64,000 nucleotides of DNA from Cranoglanis bouderius (GCA_023630585.1 CM042548.1:9107027-9171026), one strand, 5' to 3'; shown: positions 49,078 to 60,599, counted from the stretch's first letter. Notes: generated by a model from the sequence alone, not told the origin. Made by a program: numbers and translations.

Positions 49078-50080
49078 ATGGCCAAGACCAAAGAGCTGTC
49101 CAAGGATGTCAGGGACAAGCTTGTAGACCTATACAAGGTTGGAATGGGCTACAAGACCATCGCCAAGCAGCTTGGTGAGAAGGTGACAACAGTTGGTGCG
49201 ATTATTTGCAAATGGAAGAAACTGTCAGTCTCCCTCGGTCTGGGGCTCCATGCAAGATCTCACCTCGTGGAGTTTCAATGATCATGAGAACGGTGAGGAA
49301 TCCGCCCAAAACTACACGGGGGGATCTTGTTAATGATCTCAAGGCAGCTGGGACCATAGTCACCAAGAAAACAATCAGTAACACACTACGCCGTCAAGGA
49401 CTGAAATCCTGCAGTGCCCGCAAGGTCCCCCTGCTCAAGAAAGCACATGTACAGGCCCATCTGAAGTTTACCTGAATGATTCAGAGGAGAACTGGGTGAA
49501 AGTGTTGTGGTCAGATGAGACCAAAATCGAGCCCTTTGGCATCAACTCAACTCGCCGTGTTTGGAGGAGGAGGAATGCTGCCTATGACCCCAAGAACACC
49601 ATCCCCACCGCCAAACATGGAGGTGGAAACATTATGCTTTGGGGGTGTATTTCTGCTAAGGGGACAGGACAACTGCACCGCATCAAAGGGACAATGGACG
49701 GGGCCATGTACCGTCAAATCTTGGGTGAGAACCTCCTTCCCTCAGCCAGGGCACTGAAAATGGATCGTGGATGGGTATTCCAGCATGACAATCACCCAAA
49801 ACACACAGCCAAGGCAACAAAGGAGTGGCTCAAGAAGAAGCACATTAAGGTCCTGGAGTGGCCTAGCCAGTATCCAGACCTTAATTCCATAGAAAATCTG
49901 TAGAGGGAGCTGAAGGTTCGAGTTGCCAAACGTCAGCCTAGAGACCTTAATGACTTAGAGAGGATCTGCAAAGAGGAGTGGGACAAAATCCCTCCTGAGA
50001 TGTGTGCAAACCTGGTGGCCAACTACAAGAAACGTCTGACCTCTGTGATTGCCAACAAGGGTTTTGCCACCAAGTACTAA
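49078..50080 (+). pseudogene. Tc1 transposase pseudogene (family B)
   Basis: The ATG at 49078 begins MAKTKELSKDVRDKLVDLYK, with the first helix-turn-helix (GYKTIAKQLG) in the DNA-binding domain. Frame changes occur at about 49206-49215 and 49472. The catalytic blocks are LWSDETKIEPFG, FQHDNHPKHTA and YPDLNSIENL, so all three acid codons survive. A TAG (49901-49903) comes four codons after the Glu codon; the tail can still be read to FATKY and TAA at 50078-50080. Length would be about 334 aa, normal for Tc1. The nonsense and frame changes make it inactive. Confidence 0.93.
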
Positions 50081-50390
50081 GTCGAAGGGGTCAAATACTT
50101 ATTTCCCTCATTAAAATGCAAATCAATCAATGCAAATCATTTATAACTTTTTTGAAATGCCTTTTTGCTGGATTTTTGTTGTTGTTATTCTGTCTCTCAC
50201 TGTTAAAATACACCTACCATTAAAATTATAGACGGATCATTTCTTTGTCAGTGGGCAAACGTACAAAATCAGCAGGGGATCAAATAGTTTTTTCCCCAAC
50301 TGTATAAATTGTTGTATTGTCTAGGAAATGTATCAATAGCTCTATGACCAAGAAACCACAAGAAGTGGCCATCAATGCACACACTTAATT

Positions 50391-50394
<4 letters not shown>

Positions 50395-50449
<55 letters not shown>

Positions 50450-50462
50450 TCTCTCTCTCTCT
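50395..50462. repeat. CT microsatellite
   Basis: Nearly pure CT run of about 68 bp with one CCC interruption. Confidence 0.97.
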
Positions 50463-50486
50463 TTTTATCTGCTCCCTGTTGGTATT

Positions 50487-50806
50487 ACAATCGTGCCTTA
50501 ACCAGACCACATGGGGCTCCAGTTCTGTCAGCCAGAAAGAGGAATCTGAGGCTACAGTGGACAAGATAGAAAAAAAACAACATTAGAATTTAGAACTAAA
50601 AACGTCGTCTGGTCTTTTCTTGGCTGACAGGAGCAGAACCTGGTGTGGTTTCCTGCTGTTGCAGTCCATCAGCCTCAAGTTTCGACGTGTTGTGCATTCT
50701 GAGATTATGCATTCTTTTCTACTCACCATAGTTGTAAAGAGTGATTATTTGAGCTACTGACAGCTCAAACCGGTCTGGCCATTCTCCTCTGACCTTCATT
50801 TAAGCT
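50487..50806. pseudogene. Inverted duplicate of a Tc1 transposase segment (family F)
   Basis: On the plus strand 50500-50565 reads TRPHGAPVLSARKRNLRLQW. On the minus strand 50800-50606 gives the preceding part of the same protein and overlaps it: GTTCTGTCAGCCAGAAAGAG (50522-50541) pairs with CTTGGCTGACAGGAGCAGAA (50619-50638). So two copies of one transposase segment face each other. Catalytic residues are absent. Confidence 0.65.
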
Positions 50807-51130
50807 ATGGTTAGTATTGCACAATTTTATAAATGGTCAGTTTATTAACTGATCATTAAATGTTATAATTCTCGATAGTTATTCTAATCACAGTAAATCT
50901 ACTTGACATGCAAAGGTAGAACCACCTCTGTTAGTAGCTACATACATAGTTTGTTTCCTTTACAAGTATAAAATGGTCCACTTGTAGAAATGAGTCCTGA
51001 AAAAAACAGTCAATAGCTCCATAATGTGTATAAACACCAAAATAATTGTGTTATTAATCTTGAGATATTGGGAGTAATGAATACTGATTTATGTTTAATT
51101 CCTTTTAAATATTTTCCTTTAAGTGCTGCA

Positions 51131-51821
51131 TTTACCAAAATTGATGGTCATCTGCTGTGCTAGTAGACATGGATTTATTTATCGATCTTTCTATCGATCT
51201 ATATACAGCACAGTTACCCCGATCTTTCTTCACTCAGTGATTATTTACATACTAATGTTTTTTTCCCCCCAGACTTGTATCAGTACAATATTTTGTAATC
51301 ATATATAAGATTTCAGTAGCAAAGCATGTGCATTAGTGGGCGTGTCTTATGGTTTATCACAGAGATGATTTTACCTCTATAGGTCATGTGACTGCATTTT
51401 TATTAGAACAGGCATAAAATATTATAATTGTTTATTATGACTTAAAGAGCCAGTCAGAAAATTAAATTGGTGTGCAGTCCTCCATATAGCTCAAAGTTAA
51501 TTACACAATTATACTGATGTTTATCTTGGCTGGTTTCCAAATGTATGTTGCTATAAATACAGCAGTCTATAATTGTGAAGGAAAACAGGTCAACATTTTA
51601 TAAAGTGGTGTGTAATACTAGCGATCACTCAAAAGTCATTAACTTGATTGAACAAATGCCTCTAGGGTCTATATCATATATTTATTTCATGGCTGTATTC
51701 CTAGTGGTTATGGAGCTGTTGATTAATTTTGAAGAAGAGATTTTACATTTTCAGTTAAGGTGTGCCCAAGGAGATTAGAATACTGTAAGGCATGCACAGC
51801 CTTCACTGGAGCTAAAAGTTA
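51131..51821. other. Unassigned DNA, no gene seen
   Basis: No supported feature. Confidence 0.35.
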
Positions 51822-51884
51822 ATTCATTCATTCATTCATGTATCTTCAGTAACTAATTGATCCTGGTCAGGGTTGCAGTGGATG
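51822..51884 (-). mobile_element. SINE type B 3'-end scrap
   Basis: The ATTCATTCATTCATGTATC tail and GATCCTGGTCAGGGTTGCAG match the 3' end of the copy at 59500. Confidence 0.65.
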
Positions 51885-52912
51885 TTTTCTGTTTCTATTT
51901 CTTCATCATTTATGATCAGCAGCTGGAACCACAGCGATCAAAGACTGGTGGAGTTGTTGACTTTCAATTCATACTTCACTGACTGAGCTCCACTTTGCTA
52001 TCACATACAAATCAATCTGCCACACTCAGAAGAATGAAAACAATCAGCCATTACTGCACAAAGATCATGTCATACTGGTGACAAAGAACCCTCCTGTTTG
52101 CTTACATTTTCTGAGCTTCTCCTCTAGTTCTGCTCTGAACATTCCTATAATTATTGTCAGCTCACTTTCACTTTCACTTTCACTCTATGTACTCTGATTT
52201 AGCTACAGTATCTATTATAAGGTAGCTGATTATGCTTATACTGATTTGACTGTACACTCTGTGTCCTTGGAATTCTTGTTAGGTTTTTGATTTTGTCTGA
52301 GATGTCCATGCTTGATCCTACCGTGGATATTGACCAAATATGGATATTTGGAAATGCTTGAATAAGGAGCCTCTGGGTACTTGTTGCTACAACTCATCTT
52401 CATCCATTTCACAATGTGATTGGTGATTCAACCGGAATACAGTTTTAGTAAGAGGGGTTCATTTATATTCACTACCCTTTTATCATGCATGTTTACTTTT
52501 GTCATTAGCTTCGCGTCAATTTTCAATTCTCTGCTTGGCTTCTTTTCACACACAAACACTGTGCATGCTGATAGCTTACTTTAGAAGCAGATGTGTGCAG
52601 GTGTGAACATTTACATTTCAACCTGTTCCACTCCTTAAATGTAATACCCTTTGGCTAATGTACAAGTGTGAGATTCCATATGCAGAAGCATTAATTGCAT
52701 TCTGTATAACCACAACCACCCCACATTCCAAATATCAGAGTCGTTAAACGGTCTATGGTCAAAATAAAAGCAATCACAGTAGGCAAAGCAAAAGGTGTAA
52801 GTAGAGGCGATTGGCCATGAGTTCTTGTAGGACCTGGCAGATGTGCTTTACCCGATCAGTTCAGAAGAGGAATAAACAAGAATGTTTCAGCATATACAGT
52901 ATACATACCTTT

Positions 52913-52913
<1 letters not shown>
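51885..52913. other. Unassigned DNA, no gene seen
   Basis: A short CACTTT hexamer repeat at 52163-52185 is the only structure noticed. Confidence 0.35.

Positions 52914-52961
<48 letters not shown>
52914..52961. repeat. CA microsatellite
   Basis: About 47 bp of CA repeats. Confidence 0.97.
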
Positions 52962-52963
<2 letters not shown>

Positions 52964-52994
52964 TTTCTGACACAAGTGAAACATTTGAAACATG

Positions 52995-53440
52995 GAATTA
53001 CAGAACTGAGCCTCTTCTGGTAGTCCCTAACAAGGTTGGATTATATTCATAGGTTTGTGGAGGTGGATGTCCCTCTTCAACTCAGACCAGGTTCTCTGTA
53101 GGGTTCAAATCCAGAGACTGATATGGTCATTGAAAAACACTAATTTTGGTTTGTTCATCATCTTGTTGAAAGCCCTAGCTATGACCAAGGTTGAAATTCC
53201 AGGCAGAGTTGCAGTACCCTGGTATTCATGATGCCATCAATCTTCATAAGAGCCTCTGAAATGACCAGACACAAAACAGCCCCAAAGCATCAATGATCCA
53301 CCCTCATAATTAACAGTTGTAGGTGCTTTTCCTTGTTTGTCTTCTTGCTGATGATGTGCAGAACCAAAAAGTTTCATTCTGGTCTCATCTGACCACAACA
53401 GATGATGCACTGTTGTTATGAAATTGGTGAAACAGTTTAT
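52995..53440 (-). pseudogene. Tc1-like transposase fragment (family J)
   Basis: On the minus strand 53402-53340 reads LLWSDETRMKLFGSAHHQ, the first catalytic Asp block, followed by EGGSLMLWGCF near 53310-53278. A block near 53115 resembles the third catalytic Glu motif (P.RENLV). The DNA-binding domain is missing and the rest is broken. Confidence 0.7.
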
Positions 53441-53720
53441 TTCAAAACTTGACAATCACTTCAATTAACTTAACTGTGCAATTCCAAATCTGTGCTCTTT
53501 GGGTCTTTTGTATCTCCTACACCATCTTCCTCCCGATGTGGGTGTGTGCGCTCATGGGTCCAATTCCTGGCAAAACTTTTTCTTATTATTCATTCCTTTA
53601 TCCTTTTTTTATATTATCCATTTGTGTCCACAACCATCTGTCTCTTTTGTGTTCTTTGATTTTTCCCACAAAAATTGACAAAGGGATTCATGTGTGCAAC
53701 CTCTTATTTATAAAAAAAAT

Positions 53721-53723
<3 letters not shown>

Positions 53724-53764
<41 letters not shown>
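53724..53764. repeat. TA microsatellite
   Basis: About 40 bp of TA repeats. Confidence 0.95.
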
Positions 53765-53767
<3 letters not shown>

Positions 53768-53816
53768 TTTTATATTATATATACAAGTTCTTCATGATTG
53801 AAATACTATTATTTAA

Positions 53817-54542
53817 AGCTGCAGTATCAAACTTTTTTTGGTTAAAAATGAACAAAAGTCAATTACTGAGCAAGTACATTAAAAAAAAATCAGTGTTCAA
53901 AACTCTCCTTACCTTACGCCAGTTCACAACAGTAAGCTTATAATAATGATTTATAATTTGAGCTGTCTGGTCGGATTTCACGGGAAATGTCAGCTTGACA
54001 TCATTTGCGTGGCCTTTGACGTCATCATGCCTTTGCGTAGTTACGTCACATCCTCCGTAAACAGAAAGAAGAAGAGCCGGCTACTATAATGTGTGTGTGG
54101 GGGACATCTGGGGAATCAGCTGTTGTCAAAACCAAGAAGCCTCAAACTGCCGAGAGCCTACAGTCAAAAAGGGAAAGCGACAGAGCCCGTGCTAAAATGA
54201 GAATCAATATCGGCATGTCATTTGAGAGGTGGCGAAATTTCCAAGATCTGAAGGGATTGAAGACTGACGCAAGATGGCTTTTTTTCTGCTGAACATGTAA
54301 GACATTTCAGTGGCTCAGTAGGTAGCTAGCTAACATTCTAACTAGGTATTGAGTTTCCTATGTTGCAACTCACCTCTTCTCCAAGAAAACCGTATCTGCC
54401 ACCACCTCTGTTGTCAAGTATTGGCGCTTATACAGTATACAACACATACGAATGCCTCAAACCATCAGGGCAGTGCAGGAGCACAACCCACATAAAAATA
54501 AATAACTCCGCAAGTAACTTGCAAAAGTTTAGTACTGCAGGT
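53817..54542. mobile_element. TTAA-flanked DNA transposon derivative (MITE 4)
   Basis: 726 bp bounded by TTAA (53813-53816, 54543-54546). The left end AGCTGCAGTATCAAACTTTT pairs with the right end, ACCTGCAGTACTAAACTTTT on the minus strand. It carries a short open frame (see 54089-54292). Confidence 0.8.
54089..54292 (+). pseudogene. Small open frame inside MITE 4, possible transposon-protein piece
   Basis: A 67-codon frame with a basic stretch (SKRESDRARAKMRI) followed by NIGMSFERWRNFQDLKGLK. I have a memory of similar basic plus FERWR/LK..KG.KTDA segments in repeat-encoded fish proteins, so this may be the remnant of a protein of the parent element. It ends abruptly in FFC. No catalytic motif. 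Function unknown. Confidence 0.35.
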
Positions 54543-54748
54543 TTAAGTAAATAAGTAGCTCTAATAAGAATGATTTTAGAACAAAAACTATTTTTTAATT
54601 TGTTAATTCATATGAATTTATGAGATCATTTCTGAACATCTTAATGCAATGAAGCTACTCAGTGCAACTAATTCACAAATGGACCAATTGGTAAGTTTAT
54701 GAAGTTTTGATCTTCCTTCATAATCAAACCTTTACAGTAGAAGAAGTA

Positions 54749-56367
54749 CAGTATCTCACAAAAGTGAGTACACCCCTCACATTTTTGTAAATATTTTATT
54801 ATATCTTTTCATGGGACAACACTGACGAAATGACAGTTTGCTACAATGTAAAATAGTGAGTGTACAGCTTGTATAACAGTGTAAATTTGCTGTCCCCTCA
54901 AAATAACTCAACACACAGCCATTAATGTCTAAACCGCTGGCAACAAAAGTGAGTACACCCCTAAGTGAAAATGTCCAAATTGGGCCCAAAGTGTCAATAT
55001 TTTGTGTGGCCACCATTATTTTCCAGCACTGCCTTAACCCTGTTGGGCATGGAGTTCACCAGAGCTTCACAGGTTGCCACTGGAGTCCTCTTCCACTCCT
55101 CCATGATGGCATCACAGAGCTGGTGGATGTTAGAGACCTTGCGCTCCTCCACCTTCTATTTGAGGATGCCCCACAGATGCTCAATAGGGTTTAGGTCTGG
55201 AGACATGCTTGGGCAGTCCATCACCTTTACCCTCAGCTTCTTTAGCAAGGCAGTGGTCGTCTTGGAGGTGTGTTTGGGGTCGTTATCATGTTGGAATACA
55301 GCCCTGCGGCCCAGTTTGCGAAGGGAGGGGATCATGCTCTGCTTAAGTATGTCACAGTACATGTCACAGTACACTCCCCAGTGCTGGCAGCACTCATGCA
55401 GCCCCAAACCATGACACTTCCACCACCATGCTTGACTGTAGGCAAGACACACTTGTCTTTGTACTCCTCACCTGGTTGCCGCCACACACGCTTGACACCA
55501 TCTGAACCAAATAAGTTTATCTTGGTCTCATCAGACCACAGGACATGGTTCCAGTAATCCATGTCCTTAGTCTGCTTGTCTTCAGCAAAGTGTTTGCGGG
55601 CTTTCTTGTGCATCATCTTTAGAAGAGGCTTCCTTCTGGGACGACAGCCATGCAGACCAATTTGATGCAGTGTGTGGCGTATGGTCTGAGCACTGACATG
55701 TTGACCCCCCACCCCTTCAACCTCTGCAGTAATGCTGGCAGCACTCATACGTCTATTCTGCACAGCCAACCTCTGGATATGATGCTGAGCATGTGCACTC
55801 AACTTCTTTGGTCGACCATGGCGAGGCCTGTTCTGAGTGGAACCTGTCCTGTTAAACCACTGTATGGTCTTGGCCACCGTGCCGCAGCTCAGTTTCAGGG
55901 TGTTGGCAATCTTCTTATAGCCTAGGCCATCTTTATGTAGAGCAACAATTCTTTTTTCAGATCCTCAGAGAGTTCTTTGCCATGAGGTGCCATGTTGAAC
56001 TTCCAGTGACCAGTATGAGAGAGTGTGAGAGCGATAACACCAAACTTAACACACCTGCTCCCCATTCACACCTGAGACCTTGTAACACTAACGAGTCACA
56101 TGACACTGGAGAGGGAAAATGGCTAATTGGGCCCAATTTGGACATTTTCACTTAAGGGTGTACTCACTTTTGTTGCCAGTGGTGTAGACATTAATGGCTG
56201 TGTGTTGAGTTATTTTGAGGGGACAGCAAATTTACACTGTTATACAAGCTGTACACTCACTACTTTACATTGTAGCAAAGTGTCATTTCATCAGTGTTGT
56301 CCCATGAAAAGATATAATAAAATATTTACAAAAATGTGAGGGGTGTACTCACTTTTGTGAGATACTG
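54749..56367 (-). mobile_element. Tc1 family C, full-length with IR/DR ends
   Basis: 1619 bp with TA on both sides (54747-54748, 56368-56369). The inverted repeats are each 241 bp (54749-54989, 56127-56367) and nearly identical. A perfect 20-bp direct repeat, ACAAAAGTGAGTACACCCCT, occurs at the outer (54758-54777) and inner (54943-54962) part of the left arm, and its complement on the right. That is the IR/DR architecture of Sleeping Beauty-like elements, where the repeats bind transposase. Confidence 0.97.
54994..55993 (-). pseudogene. Tc1 transposase pseudogene (family C)
   Basis: The ATG at 55993-55991 (MAPHGKELSEDLKK) is followed by a one-base loss in an A run near 55955. The frame resumes with VAKTIQWFNRTGSTQNRP (second helix) and HGRPKKLS, an AT-hook-like GRPK motif. 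The catalytic blocks LWSDETKINLFG, FQHDNDPKHTS and SPDLNPIEHLWG are all present but in different frames, with a break near 55350-55440. A stop follows GILK near 55157. The end is HTKY and TGA at 54996-54994. Encoded length would be about 333 aa. Confidence 0.93.
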
Positions 56368-56743
56368 TATATGACAGATGGAAGGCAGTGCAGCATGTGC
56401 ACTATGCCAGCTGGTATTTACTAGAAAAAGAAAAGATAGAAATGCAAAAGGTCAGCTAGAAATGCAGAATCTCATTTAAGGGTTGACATCCTCTGCTGAG
56501 GGAAACATGAACAGCAGTTGTCCACCATGTGCTTACGCTTCCCTTCCTCAATCACAAAAGAACTAAAGCTACATCATTTCAAATTTTGTTAAGTTGCTGA
56601 TTCATTTTGTAGGCATTGAATCCTGTAGGAAAATGACCTTTTACAAAGAAAGGAGAAAGAACCATGGCTACAGGTTAAAATTCAGTCAGTAGTGATAATT
56701 TTTTCCTGAATATCATAAGATTCAAGCCAAACCATGTTCCTGG

Positions 56744-57052
56744 TGTCACAAATTGCCCCTTCTGAGGTTCCCAGCATGGCAAGTGCTGTCTACACTTGTT
56801 CTTTGTCATCCATCTATTTTTGTGTTTTGTCATGTGCTTTTGTTTTGGTTCTGTCTCTACCCTGGTCCTGTCATTGGTTTGTTTCCCAAATGTGTGCACC
56901 TGTTCTGTGTTTAGCCACTAATTATTTTGACTGTTTACACCCTGCTCTTTTTTTTCTCTCTCTGATTGTAAATTCTTATTTTGCATTTTGTGTCATTAAA
57001 GCCAAGCCTTATTTTCCAAGTTCTGTTTTGTTTGTACAACTTGGTGTTGACA
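56744..57052 (+). mobile_element. Probable solo LTR of a Ty3/gypsy element
   Basis: Begins TGTCACAAATTGCCC and ends TTGACA, with an ATTAAA polyadenylation-like signal at 56996-57001. No flanking target duplication was found, so boundaries may be eroded. Confidence 0.5.
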
Positions 57053-57479
57053 TTTCTCAGTGACTCTGAATATAGAATATCCTAGTCTGTTGCTGTCTGC
57101 CTGTGTTTTGGAACCAGCTATGTATTCTGATGACACTTCATGGATTACCCTAAATAAATGTAATGCAGAGCACCCACACTTGCATCCTGCACCCTAATGG
57201 GACCATTATCACACTTTGCACCTGGAATAAATCTAAGAATTTGAATCTTTATACAATTGATCTTATGTGAATTCTTATGAATTTGAAATTTTGAGACTAG
57301 TCTTCATCAAGAGGCACAGGTAGTTTGGAGATTTTGGGCCATTTAGTCATGTCCTATATCCTCAACACCTCAACGCCTCAGGTAAACTGGAGGACTGGTT
57401 TGAATTCTGCCTCACTTGTAGGATTTGGATAAACGTGTCTTGCCAAATGAATAAACTGAAATGTCAGTATCGATTTTTT

Positions 57480-57720
57480 TGTTTGTTTGTATAATTGTGT
57501 ATGGATCATGGGGATAGCTTTGACACATGCAGTCAATGAGCATAATGCTTAACATTTGTTAGTACACTTTTTAAGCAAAAGTTGCAGGAGCTCTGTGAAG
57601 AACCAGCAATGAATGGCAAAAAGGGGATGATCCAAAGACACATGTATCAATGCAAATAAAAAGCATATATAATGATTACATTACAATACACTTTACTTAT
57701 ATTTAGGTATATATTGACAA
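57480..57720 (+). repeat. Unidentified repeat, copy 1 of a pair
   Basis: Shares GGGGATAGCTTT, GCATAATGCTTAACA, TTAGTACA, GCAGGAGCTCTGTGAAGAAC, CAATGAATGGCAAAAA and ATTTAGGTA with 60640-60840, in the same order. Confidence 0.6.
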
Positions 57721-58255
57721 TACAACAAAAGTTAGTTCCAGTCTACTAATTTGCTTGGTCCAGTTGCATTCCAAGAGTGCTTATATTTACCATAACTGCA
57801 CTGGGATGTTTCACTGTGTGTATCACTCCGCGTGTCTGTGTTCGCCAAGTAAAATTCCACTTCCATCAGCAACATCATCAGTGGACATATCAAACGGTAC
57901 TTTTCAGAAATATAACTTTTGGCTTAAAATATGAAAGGTCATCAGATAAACATGAAAAGATAGCAGAGATTTTAGCAACTTTTAATGGAAGCACCTTTAA
58001 TAGGAATGTGCAAATCTATATGCGCTAGCTAGCCAGCTAGCTGACGTGCTATAAAGCACGTGTGAGTGTGGCTTCTGTGGGATCTATTTCTGCTAGCGGA
58101 CCAAAACTAAACAGGACATTTGGCCATATTGTGTCTGAAATATCACATACTCGATATTAATTTCTTGTTTTCAGGGCTGTTGTATAAAAACAAATATCGT
58201 AGTATTGCTTAATTAATTCAATGTATACTATTTCCATATGGGTACACTCTTTAAA

Positions 58256-58284
58256 ATAATAATAATAATAATAATAATAATAAT
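58256..58284. repeat. AAT trinucleotide microsatellite
   Basis: About nine AAT units. Confidence 0.95.
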
Positions 58285-58434
58285 TTACCAAACTTTAAAC
58301 CAATACCATAGAAGAATTGTTGTTGGTTCTTTAAAGAACCTTTAGGTCCAACCTGATTGGTTGGGATGAAAGCCTGCAGCCACACAAGACCTTTGTGGAT
58401 AAGATTACAATAATTAAAGAAGGTACTTGCCACA

Positions 58435-58880
58435 AATCCTGCACAGTTTCAGATGCACAATAAAACAAGGTTTTATTAAAACACAGTCAGCAGACAAACC
58501 GAAAGGGCAAATCCAGTATCATAGTCAGTCATGCAAAAAATGTCAGGCAATCAGCCAAGAAACTGAGCTAATCGGGAATCAAGAATAAAAAAGTAATCAA
58601 ACAGACAGAGGTCAGATCAGAGAAGTAATCCAAGCTTGGAATCACTAGAGCAATGCTAGGAATGAGACTTTGCAATGTTTTTTTTTTTTTTTTTTTTTTA
58701 ATGAAAGTTATATGGTTATTTTAAGGGAGTGATTGGTCATGTGGCAGAGTTTGTAGTTCATTCAGTGGCTGCAGATTCTGCAAAATGGAGTTTGATGTGA
58801 AAGTAGTCAGTGATGGCGTGGAATTCTGGGAAGTGGAGTTCATGATAGGAGGAAATGGAGATGTGATGTTTTTTAGGGAA
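58435..58880 (-). mobile_element. Possible LTR-like remnant
   Basis: The block contains AATAAAACAAGGTTTTATT, CAGGCAATCAGCCAAGAAAC and GGAGTTTGATGTGAAAGTAG, in the arrangement of antisense fish LTRs I remember. It is interrupted by a T run (58678-58699). Boundaries and family are uncertain. Confidence 0.35.
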
Positions 58881-59379
58881 ACCAAACATGTTTTCTTCTA
58901 TGGCATCACTTTAAAGTGTATCAACTCGGTTACATGTCTTTTTTTCAATTATATCACAAACTGCTGGGTTGTGATTTTTGCCTTTTCATTTGCAAATAAA
59001 GGGATTCAAAACTGTACTCTTTAATGTTTATGGATGTGATGCAAGCTACTGTAGCACTACAACAGTGTTCAGAACCGTATCCAATTTCACTATCAGAATC
59101 CTAAAGAGCTACTGCTCCTCAGGGTCATGTTTCGCTTTAATACAAAATCAGTGTTTCCGTACAAGGAAATTGTAAAACTGTGGACAGCATCCAAAATGCT
59201 ATGAAGTAAAACCCATAAAAAAAAGCCACTGAGACATGGATATCAAAGGGAATTATTTACCTCAGCTCCTATTTAAGGGCACTCAAGTGGCTTTTATCTG
59301 GATGAAAAGGTGGTCATCCTCTAAATTCTCAATTCACAAGCTCATAAGCTTTTCAGTGCTTCCAACTCACCTTTTTTTT

Positions 59380-59401
59380 GGGGGGCGGGGGGGGGGGGGG
59401 A
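59380..59401. repeat. G-rich homopolymer tract
   Basis: About 21 of 22 bases are G, with a single C. It could form a G-quadruplex and is error-prone in sequencing. Confidence 0.95.
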
Positions 59402-59499
59402 ATATGTTAATGTACAATGTATTCTGACATTCTGCAGCAAATTACTACGTGAATCGCTTGTGAACTATGTGCATTTATCTTATATGCATTTTCTAATAA

Positions 59500-59790
59500 G
59501 GAACTTCATTCATTCATCCTCAGTAACCACTTTATCCTAGTCAGGGTTGCAGTGGATCAGGAGTCTATCCCAGGGTCCATTCACACCTAGGGGCAATTTG
59601 GTGTAGCCAGTCCACCTAACTGGCAAGTGTTTGGAAGGTGGAAGGAAACTGGAGAACCCAGAAGAAACCCATGCAGATAAGGAGAGAACATGTGAAACTC
59701 CATACAGACAGTAACCCGAGCTTAGGATTGAACCAGAGACCCTGGAGCTGTGAGGCAGCAACACTACCTGCTGTGCCACCATGCCGAATT
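59500..59790 (-). mobile_element. SINE type B, best-preserved copy
   Basis: Reverse orientation from the ATTCATTCATCCTCAGTAAC tail to CTGCTGTGCCACCATGCC at the tRNA-like head. On the minus strand the head reads GGTTCAATCC at the B-box position. The 3' end motif GTCAGGGTTGCAGTGGATC is shared with the other copies. Confidence 0.85.
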
Positions 59791-60078
59791 TCACATTTTA
59801 TTATTACATACATCACCACGCATGAAAGACAGCAAATTTGAGATGTAAATTAGACCCAATGCCATACCACATTACATATTCTCACTACTGCTGATTTGGT
59901 GCCAATATGGATTTGAAATGCATCATGACCTGATTGCTTTTTCACTTTTACAACCTTCCACCTGTCATCCAATCTAAGTGCTAAGTATCAAAGACACTCT
60001 GTCTGATATATTGCAGAAAAAAAAAAACCTCTGTGAAACATTTTTAGAGCTATTTTTCTGCTGTAAGTTTGGGGAATA

Positions 60079-60079
<1 letters not shown>

Positions 60080-60109
<30 letters not shown>
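60080..60109. repeat. T homopolymer tract
   Basis: About 30 consecutive T, at the junction with the LTR-like block that follows. Confidence 0.95.
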
Positions 60110-60113
<4 letters not shown>

Positions 60114-60117
60114 ACCT

Positions 60118-60501
60118 TTTGCCACAGAATCAGCACGGTCAGGAGATCTCCCAGGGTTTGAGTGCAGACCAACGCAGACAATCAAAGGGTGAAGCAAACT
60201 GAAAGTGAAAAGCAGGCAGGGACGGGCAATGTGCAAACAGTACACTAGTCTAGGGCAATCTCAAATTATACAACTATAACTGAGTCAAAACTATAATGTT
60301 AAACTGTCAGAACACATGATAGACTTCGCACAGAACAGGAGGATGTCTGGATTATCTGAAGGGATTAGTGTGATTGGGAACCGGTGTGTATCAGTAACCA
60401 GTGGACTGTGAACATGGATGCAAGTCATCAGGTGACTGGCTTTGTAGGATCTTGTGGAATGGAGTTTGTGTTGTCAAGTGAGGCTGGCAGTGACGTGACA
60501 G
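60118..60501 (-). mobile_element. Probable Ty3/gypsy solo LTR, truncated
   Basis: On the minus strand it begins TGTCACGTCACTGCCAGCCT, the same TGTCACG start as the block at 28546, and runs about 380 bp. Its 3' end is lost at the T run. No internal coding region adjoins it. Confidence 0.5.
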
Positions 60502-60599
60502 TTTAATAAGAATACTGGTATCCAGGTATTCAAATAAGCATTTCAGGTTATCCATCTTTCTAACATAGAGTTGAAATGTTCCAGTGTCAGTATGTATTT

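Larger units (their letters stand above)
48711..50302 (+). mobile_element. Tc1 family B, full-length copy
   Basis: 1592 bp flanked by TA (48709-48710, 50303-50304). The terminal inverted repeats are long, about 200 bp, with a short direct repeat AAGTATTTGATCCC near both the outer and inner ends of the left arm (an IR/DR arrangement). The first base of the canonical CAGTGAGGG end is changed to T. The transposase is broken. It interrupts the tandem array. Confidence 0.95.
50303..51130 (+). repeat. Decayed tandem array, right part
   Basis: Further diverged units: GTATAAATTGTTG...CAATAGCTCTATGACC (50303-50350), TTAGTATTGCACAATTTTAT (50811-50830), CTAATCACAGTAAAT...GCAAAGGTAGAA (50883-50931), GTATAAAATGG...CAATAGCTCCATAATGTGTA (50966-51021) and TTGAGATATTGG (51058). 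Interrupted by a CT microsatellite and a Tc1 fragment. Confidence 0.55.

Noticed and set aside
53449..53943. 164-codon open frame
   Set aside because: It spans a TA microsatellite and the end of MITE 4 with no domain; chance frame.
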